10,041 bases of DNA from Spirochaetaceae bacterium (GTDB lineage: Bacteria > Spirochaetota > Spirochaetia > Treponematales > Breznakiellaceae). Where the stretch lies: assembly GCA_031265025.1 (NCBI GenBank), contig JAISDF010000158.1, positions 1 through 10,041 of the forward strand, in the 5' to 3' direction. Both the position numbers and the translations under genes were made by a program. Below the pieces are notes generated by a model. That model saw only the letters and a list, made by a program, of their open reading frames with translations. It was not told the DNA's origin and ran no database searches. Of this stretch, positions 6,392-10,041 are shown in pieces (within the stretch, counting starts at the first letter, position 1; every line of letters begins with the position of its first letter).

Positions 6392-6405
6392 GTGTTTTGT
6401 ATGAT
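6377..6405 (+). promoter_or_regulatory. gatCAB promoter, near-consensus and leaderless type
   Basis: A perfect TTGACA -35 (6377-6382), an optimal 17-bp spacer and TATGAT (6400-6405, 5 of 6 to -10) form the strongest promoter in the window. The gatC ATG at 6412 begins 6 nt after the -10 box, so the expected transcription start coincides with the start codon and no ribosome-binding site can exist in the leader. The in-frame ATG at 6373 lies upstream of the -35 box and would not be transcribed from this promoter. Confidence 0.7.
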
Positions 6406-6411
6406 GGCTTC

Positions 6412-6702
6412 ATGGATATAGAGGAGCTTGTAACTACCGCCCAACTGGCCCATCTCAGGGTTGACAGGACGGAACTGGCCGCGAGTCTGCCTGCCTTTGA
6501 ACAGATGCTGGGGTTTTTTGCCGTCATGGGGGCCGCGGACGCTGACGAAAATCCCGCCGGAACGGTCATGAAGGCTGACGCCGCCCATTTCCGGCCCGAC
6601 ACGCCGCCCCGGGACCTTCCTGACAAAAATCTCAACGAGAGTATCCTTAATAATCCCGGAGAACGGGATGGCCGTTTTGTGGTCATTCCCAATGTCCTGT
6701 AA
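6412..6702 (+). CDS. gatC: aspartyl/glutamyl-tRNA amidotransferase subunit C
   Basis: GatC is the small linker subunit that wraps around and stabilises GatA in the GatCAB amidotransferase. The 96-aa product begins MDIEELVTTAQLAHLRVD, the usual opening of the family. It contains FEQMLGFFAVM (29-39), corresponding to the helix that precedes the Asp-rich linker, then RPDTPPRDL, and ends GRFVVIPNVL, the typical FxVPxVL terminus. An ATG 39 nt upstream is in frame but would place the promoter inside the gene, and the 13 extra residues do not look like GatC. The gene is first in the operon, with gatA 3 nt downstream. Confidence 0.92.
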   Translation: MDIEELVTTAQLAHLRVDRTELAASLPAFEQMLGFFAVMGAADADENPAGTVMKADAAHFRPDTPPRDLPDKNLNESILNNPGERDGRFVVIPNVL

Positions 6703-6705
6703 TAT

Positions 6706-8244
6706 ATGAGCGATAAGAGCCTTAACAGCTTTCTTCCCGGCGAGTATGAATCGTATGTTGCGTCATGGGAAGAAAAGATAGCTTCATTTATTCAATTTGA
6801 ACCAGGACTCGGGGGAACCGCTTCGCAGGAAGTTGAAGGACCCGCTTCTTCCGCTGCCGGGGAAGGTTCCGGGGACAGGGAAGAAGCCGCCGCGCTCATC
6901 AGGGGGCTTCCCTTCGCGGTCAAGGACAATATCGCGGTCAAGGGCTTTTCTCTGAGCTGCGGATCAAAGCTCCTTGCCGGGCTCACTTCGCCCTATACCG
7001 CCACGGCGGTACAGCGCCTGGAGCGTTTTGGCTGCCAGGTTGTGGGCAAGACCAATCTGGACGAATTCGGCATGGGTTCTTCCACCGACAATTCGGGAAT
7101 TCAAAAGACCAACAATCCCTGGGACACGGACAGGGTGCCGGGCGGTTCTTCGGGAGGGTCCGCGGCCGCGGTGGCCGCGGGGCTTGTGCCCTTTGCCCTG
7201 GGCTCGGACACCGGCGGTTCGGTGCGCCAGCCCGCGTCGTTCTGCGGCGTGGTGGGGCTCAAGCCCGGTTACGGCGCCGTGTCCCGTTACGGCCTTGTGG
7301 CCTACGCGTCAAGTCTTGAGGGCATAGGCGTTCTTGCGGACTCGGTAAAGCGGACACGGGCCGTCTTTGCCGTAACGCGGGGAAGCGATCCCCTGGACCA
7401 GACCAGCCTGGCCGCGCCGCCCCAGTCGCCGGGGCTCTATGGAGAAAAAAAAGGCCCCAGGGTAATCGGGGTCCTTTCGGCCCAGGCCATAGCCAGGGCC
7501 ATTGCTGCCGAGGCAAAAACCGGGGGGGATGAAGCGTCCTCCCTTAGCGCCGCGGCCCAGGCCGCCGAACTTGAGCCGGCGGTGGAGAGGGCCTTTGCCC
7601 TGTCCAAGGACAGGCTCAGGGCCCTGGGCCATACTCTTGAGGACATTGAAATCCCCGGCCTTAAATACGGAGTGCCCGCCTACTATACCATAGCCATGGC
7701 CGAGGCCAGCGCCAATCTTGCCCGCTTTGACGGCATACGTTACGGCAGGCGGCCGCCCTGGGCCGAGAATCCCGACGAGCTTATGGACAAGACCAGGGAT
7801 ATGGGCTTCGGGAACGAGGTAAAACTCAGGATACTCCTGGGAACCTTTGTGCTCAGATCGGGATTCCAGGACCGCTACTACCTGCGGGCCCAGAGAATAC
7901 GCGCGGAAATACGGAAGGAATTTGAAGCCCTGCTTGGGACCGCCGTGAGCAAGGGGCCCTTTGACGCGATCCTCATGCCCGTGTTTCCCACCAGGGCCTT
8001 TGGCAGGGGAGACGCGGCTCTTTCGCCCTTTGCCCAGAAAGCCGCCGACCTGTATACCTGCTGCGCCAATCTTGCCGGCCTTCCGGCCCTGTCGTTTCCC
8101 GCGAGCCTTGAGGACGGGCTGCCTGTGGGCGTGCAGCTTTTGGGCAGGGCCTTTTCCGAAGGAACCCTCCTTGACATTGCCGAGGGGTATGAGGAAGCGC
8201 ATCCCTTCCCCCACCCGGAAGGCTACAGGGCCTTCTGGCCGTAA
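6706..8244 (+). CDS. gatA: aspartyl/glutamyl-tRNA amidotransferase subunit A
   Basis: GatA is the amidase subunit that releases ammonia from glutamine, or asparagine, for amidation of Glu-tRNA(Gln) or Asp-tRNA(Asn) on GatB. The 512-aa protein has a complete amidase signature. Catalytic Lys73 is in PFAVKDN, cis-Ser148 in PGGSSGGSAAA, and nucleophile Ser172 in GSDTGGSVRQPA, with the same spacing as S. aureus GatA (K79, S154, S178 from memory). EASANLARFDGIRYG (333-347) and LAGLPALSFPA (456-466) are also typical. Two segments differ from the family: a Gly/Ala/Ser/Glu-rich linker at about 34-62 after a shortened first helix, and an Ala-rich stretch of roughly 20 extra residues at about 262-288. 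Both avoid the catalytic residues. The start lies 3 nt after the gatC stop with no Shine-Dalgarno, so reinitiation is likely. Confidence 0.95.
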   Translation: MSDKSLNSFLPGEYESYVASWEEKIASFIQFEPGLGGTASQEVEGPASSAAGEGSGDREEAAALIRGLPFAVKDNIAVKGFSLSCGSKLLAGLTSPYTATAVQRLERFGCQVVGKTNLDEFGMGSSTDNSGIQKTNNPWDTDRVPGGSSGGSAAAVAAGLVPFALGSDTGGSVRQPASFCGVVGLKPGYGAVSRYGLVAYASSLEGIGVLADSVKRTRAVFAVTRGSDPLDQTSLAAPPQSPGLYGEKKGPRVIGVLSAQAIARAIAAEAKTGGDEASSLSAAAQAAELEPAVERAFALSKDRLRALGHTLEDIEIPGLKYGVPAYYTIAMAEASANLARFDGIRYGRRPPWAENPDELMDKTRDMGFGNEVKLRILLGTFVLRSGFQDRYYLRAQRIRAEIRKEFEALLGTAVSKGPFDAILMPVFPTRAFGRGDAALSPFAQKAADLYTCCANLAGLPALSFPASLEDGLPVGVQLLGRAFSEGTLLDIAEGYEEAHPFPHPEGYRAFWP

Positions 8245-8262
8245 AAGACATCTTCGCGTAAC

Positions 8263-8267
8263 GGGAG
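8263..8267 (+). promoter_or_regulatory. gatB ribosome binding site
   Basis: GGGAG lies 6 nt before the GTG start at 8274 in the short gatA-gatB gap. It decides the GTG start, and it contrasts with gatC and gatA in the same operon, which have no such sequence. Confidence 0.65.
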
Positions 8268-8273
8268 CGTAGT

Positions 8274-9764
8274 GTGTATCAGTCATTCATAGGCCTTGAA
8301 GTTCATATTCATCTGCTTACAAAAACCAAGGTATTTTGCGCATGCCGGTCGGCTTTTGGCGATGAACCCAACACCAATGTCTGCCCTGTCTGTATGGGCT
8401 ACCCCGGCGTGCTGCCGGCCCTTAACATTGAATCCATGCGCATGGGCTGTACCGTGGCCCGTTCCCTTTCCTGCACGATTCCAAAGGAAACCTGGTTTGA
8501 GCGGAAGCAGTACTTCTACCCTGATATGACCAAGAATTACCAGATTTCCCAGTTCGCCTCGCCCCTTGGCCGGGACGGCTGGATTGAGATTGAAGGGCGG
8601 GGCAGGGAAGGCCCTGTCAAAAAACGGGTCCGCATCAAGGAATGTCATCTTGAGGAAGACGCGGGCAAGATGATACATACCGGGACCGTTTCGCTTCTGG
8701 ACTATAACCGCGCCGGCGTCTCGCTCCTTGAAATTGTTACCGAACCTGATATGGAAACAGGCGAGGAGGCCGAACTTTTTATACAGCAGCTCAGGCGCCT
8801 TGTCCGGTATCTCGGCGTCTGCGACGGCAATATGGAAGAAGGCTCCCTCAGGGCCGACGCCAATGTGTCCATCAATTTACCCGGCAGGGGACTCGGAAAA
8901 AAGGTTGAAATAAAAAACCTCAATTCGTCCCGCTTTGTCCGCCTTGGTCTTGAGTACGAAATCAAGCGCCAGGGCCGGCTTCTTGACGAGGGCGGGGAAG
9001 TGGTCCAGGAAACCCGGCTGTGGAACGAGAACCGCGACCGTACCGAACCCATGCGCAGCAAGGAAAACGCCCAGGATTACCGCTACTTTCCCGAACCCGA
9101 CCTTCCGGTTTTTACGCCTGACGAAGCCTTTCTTAAAACCGTTGAGGACGCCCTGGTCGAGCTTCCCCTTGCGCGTTTTAAGCGCTTTATGGCGGAATAC
9201 GGCCTCAATGAGGAACAGGCCGGCCAGCTCTGCGACGAAAAGGCCTTTGCCGATTATTTTGAAGAAGCGGTGGCGGCCGCGCTCAGGGAGGGCCTTGCCA
9301 AGGGAGACGCGTCCGGGCGCATAGCCAACTGGCTTTTGGGTGACATCAGGCATATTCTGGGCCGGGAAGGACTGGCTCCTGCCGGCATAGCCTCGTTCAG
9401 CCTCAACCCCCGGCGGCTTGCTTCCCTTGTGGCAATGACCGCCTCGGGAAAGATTTCAGGCAAAACCGCCAAGCAGACCGTGGAAGCAGTCATCAGGGAG
9501 GACAAGGACCCCGATCGCGTTGTCAGGGAAAAAGGCTGGGAACAGCTCCGCGATCCCGCGCTCATCGCCCAGGCCGCCGAGGCTGCCTTTGCCGCCGAAG
9601 CGGACACGGTACACGAACTCCGCCTTCTTGCCGGCGGCGGCCCCAAGGAAAAGCGCCGCCGCGCCCTGACAGCCTATCTTGTGGGCAAGGTCCTTGCCGC
9701 CACCGGCGGCCGTGCCGACCCCAAACTAGCCGGAGAAGCGGTCGCCTCGCTGTTACGGCGCTGA
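8274..9764 (+). CDS. gatB: aspartyl/glutamyl-tRNA amidotransferase subunit B
   Basis: GatB binds the misacylated tRNA, activates its Glu or Asp with ATP and transfers ammonia delivered from GatA. The 496-aa product starts with a GTG codon; GGGAG (8263-8267) lies 6 nt upstream, and YQSFIGLEVH is the standard N-terminus. The zinc site is visible as C22-x-C24 and C37-P-V-C40 (FCACR and NVCPVCMGYPG). Kinase-like core motifs include KNYQISQF (87-94), LLDYNRAGVSLLEIV (141-155), LRADANVSI (192-200), KVEIKNLNS (210-218), ETRLW (246-250) and ENAQDYRYFPEPDL (264-277). The C-terminal helical/YqeY-like tRNA-binding tail covers about 300-496 and ends with YLVGKVLAATGGRADP (468-483). It completes the operon 29 nt after gatA. 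Confidence 0.96.
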   Translation: MYQSFIGLEVHIHLLTKTKVFCACRSAFGDEPNTNVCPVCMGYPGVLPALNIESMRMGCTVARSLSCTIPKETWFERKQYFYPDMTKNYQISQFASPLGRDGWIEIEGRGREGPVKKRVRIKECHLEEDAGKMIHTGTVSLLDYNRAGVSLLEIVTEPDMETGEEAELFIQQLRRLVRYLGVCDGNMEEGSLRADANVSINLPGRGLGKKVEIKNLNSSRFVRLGLEYEIKRQGRLLDEGGEVVQETRLWNENRDRTEPMRSKENAQDYRYFPEPDLPVFTPDEAFLKTVEDALVELPLARFKRFMAEYGLNEEQAGQLCDEKAFADYFEEAVAAALREGLAKGDASGRIANWLLGDIRHILGREGLAPAGIASFSLNPRRLASLVAMTASGKISGKTAKQTVEAVIREDKDPDRVVREKGWEQLRDPALIAQAAEAAFAAEADTVHELRLLAGGGPKEKRRRALTAYLVGKVLAATGGRADPKLAGEAVASLLRR

Positions 9765-9795
9765 GGTCCCGGCCTGTTGGCATAGTTTCCTTTTT

Positions 9796-10041
9796 TTATA
9801 AACCTGAAAAATTGGCTATCTTAACCGAGCCCTCGGGAAAACGGGCGGTGATTTCAAGCTGCCCGCCCATAGCCTCTATGTGACTTCGCAGTGTCGAGAT
9901 ATACATGTCCGTTCTTTTTTCCATTTTGGCAACAGCCGGCTGCTGGATACCGAGGGCTTCGGCAAGCATTTTCTGGGAGAGACCGCGGGCGTTCCGCAAT
10001 TCATCAAGGGGAAGCTCTTTGAGCGCCTCTTGTACCGCCTG
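9796..10041 (-). CDS. XRE/HigA-type helix-turn-helix protein, probable antitoxin, N-terminus cut by window edge
   Basis: Eighty residues to the stop codon are visible, and the reading frame stays open to the right edge, so the true start lies outside; a TTG at 9999 is internal. The segment ELRNARGLSQKMLAEALG with IQQPAVAKMEKR is a Cro/C1-type helix-turn-helix. It is followed by TDMYISTLRSHIEAMGGQLE and ARFPEG, the usual C-terminal pattern of HigA-like antitoxins encoded next to RelE/HigB-type toxins. In this class the toxin usually lies just upstream, which here would be beyond the right edge. Expected roles are DNA-binding autorepression and toxin neutralisation. It could instead be a solitary regulator; the partner is not visible. 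It converges on gatB with a 31-bp gap. Confidence 0.8.
   Translation of the reverse strand, partial: QAVQEALKELPLDELRNARGLSQKMLAEALGIQQPAVAKMEKRTDMYISTLRSHIEAMGGQLEITARFPEGSVKIANFSGL

Noticed and set aside
6373..6411. Upstream in-frame start for gatC
   Set aside because: It lies before a TTGACA-N17-TATGAT promoter, so it would not be on the transcript; the family N-terminus begins at 6412.
7309..8286. Long minus-strand open frame of 325 codons opposite gatA
   Set aside because: It lies entirely against a well-conserved gatA and the start of gatB. The translation has no recognisable motif and is rich in Gly, Lys and Arg, as expected from the antisense of GC-rich coding DNA.
9765..9797. T-rich tract after gatB as a rho-independent terminator
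   Set aside because: The only hairpin before the T-run is GCC-TGTT-GGC (9772-9781) with three base pairs, too weak to call a terminator, although the convergent position would suit one.
1..10041. CRISPR arrays, tRNA or rRNA genes, insertion sequences, riboswitches
   Set aside because: I saw no regularly spaced repeats, cloverleaf-like sequence, transposase motifs or long leader structures. The gaps between genes are all under about 100 bp.

Overview
The window is GC-rich bacterial DNA, densely packed with genes. It reads as a spirochaete chromosome, most likely a Treponema relative such as the termite-gut or Breznakiella-type lineages. This rests on three things: the protein family mix (a FecR-domain protein with two C-terminal membrane helices, a DUF2804 protein, a stand-alone AMMECR1 protein), a MurE whose signature residues differ from the diaminopimelate type, and the general look of the sequences. 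It is an inference; there is no rRNA or other direct marker.

Layout, left to right. Positions 1-115 (minus) hold the first 38 codons of a class II aminoacyl-tRNA-synthetase-like gene, probably the EF-P lysine ligase epmA/genX. It overlaps the end of murD (minus, 105-1550). A divergent 81-bp gap leads to a plus-strand pair: a secreted FecR-domain protein (1632-2627) and a DUF2804 protein (2646-3668). murE (minus, 3738-5303) converges on that pair. A 96-bp divergent region separates murE from queD (plus, 5400-5777). The queD stop codon overlaps tail-to-tail with the stop of an AMMECR1-family gene (minus, 5774-6337). A 74-bp divergent region follows, carrying a near-consensus promoter and a duplicated palindromic motif. 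Then comes the complete gatC-gatA-gatB operon (plus, 6412-9764). The right edge holds the end of a HigA/XRE-type helix-turn-helix gene (minus, 9796 to the edge), probably the antitoxin of a toxin-antitoxin pair whose partner lies outside.

Functionally the region is mostly core metabolism. MurD and MurE catalyse successive steps of peptidoglycan precursor synthesis. GatCAB makes Gln-tRNA(Gln) and/or Asn-tRNA(Asn) by transamidation, QueD makes a queuosine precursor for tRNA modification, and EpmA (if correct) modifies elongation factor P. No new multi-gene system is evident.

The most notable signals are regulatory. Several first-in-transcript genes (fecR, murE, gatC, the AMMECR1 gene and less strictly queD) have a sigma-70-type -10 box only 6-11 nt before the start codon and no Shine-Dalgarno, which suggests leaderless or nearly leaderless mRNAs. 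murD and gatB, whose starts are not next to a promoter, have clear Shine-Dalgarno sequences. In the AMMECR1/gatC region the 10-mer AGGGTATACC occurs twice, 39 bp apart. One copy sits between the -35 and -10 boxes of gatC, where a repressor operator could be. No gene-free stretch exceeds about 100 bp.
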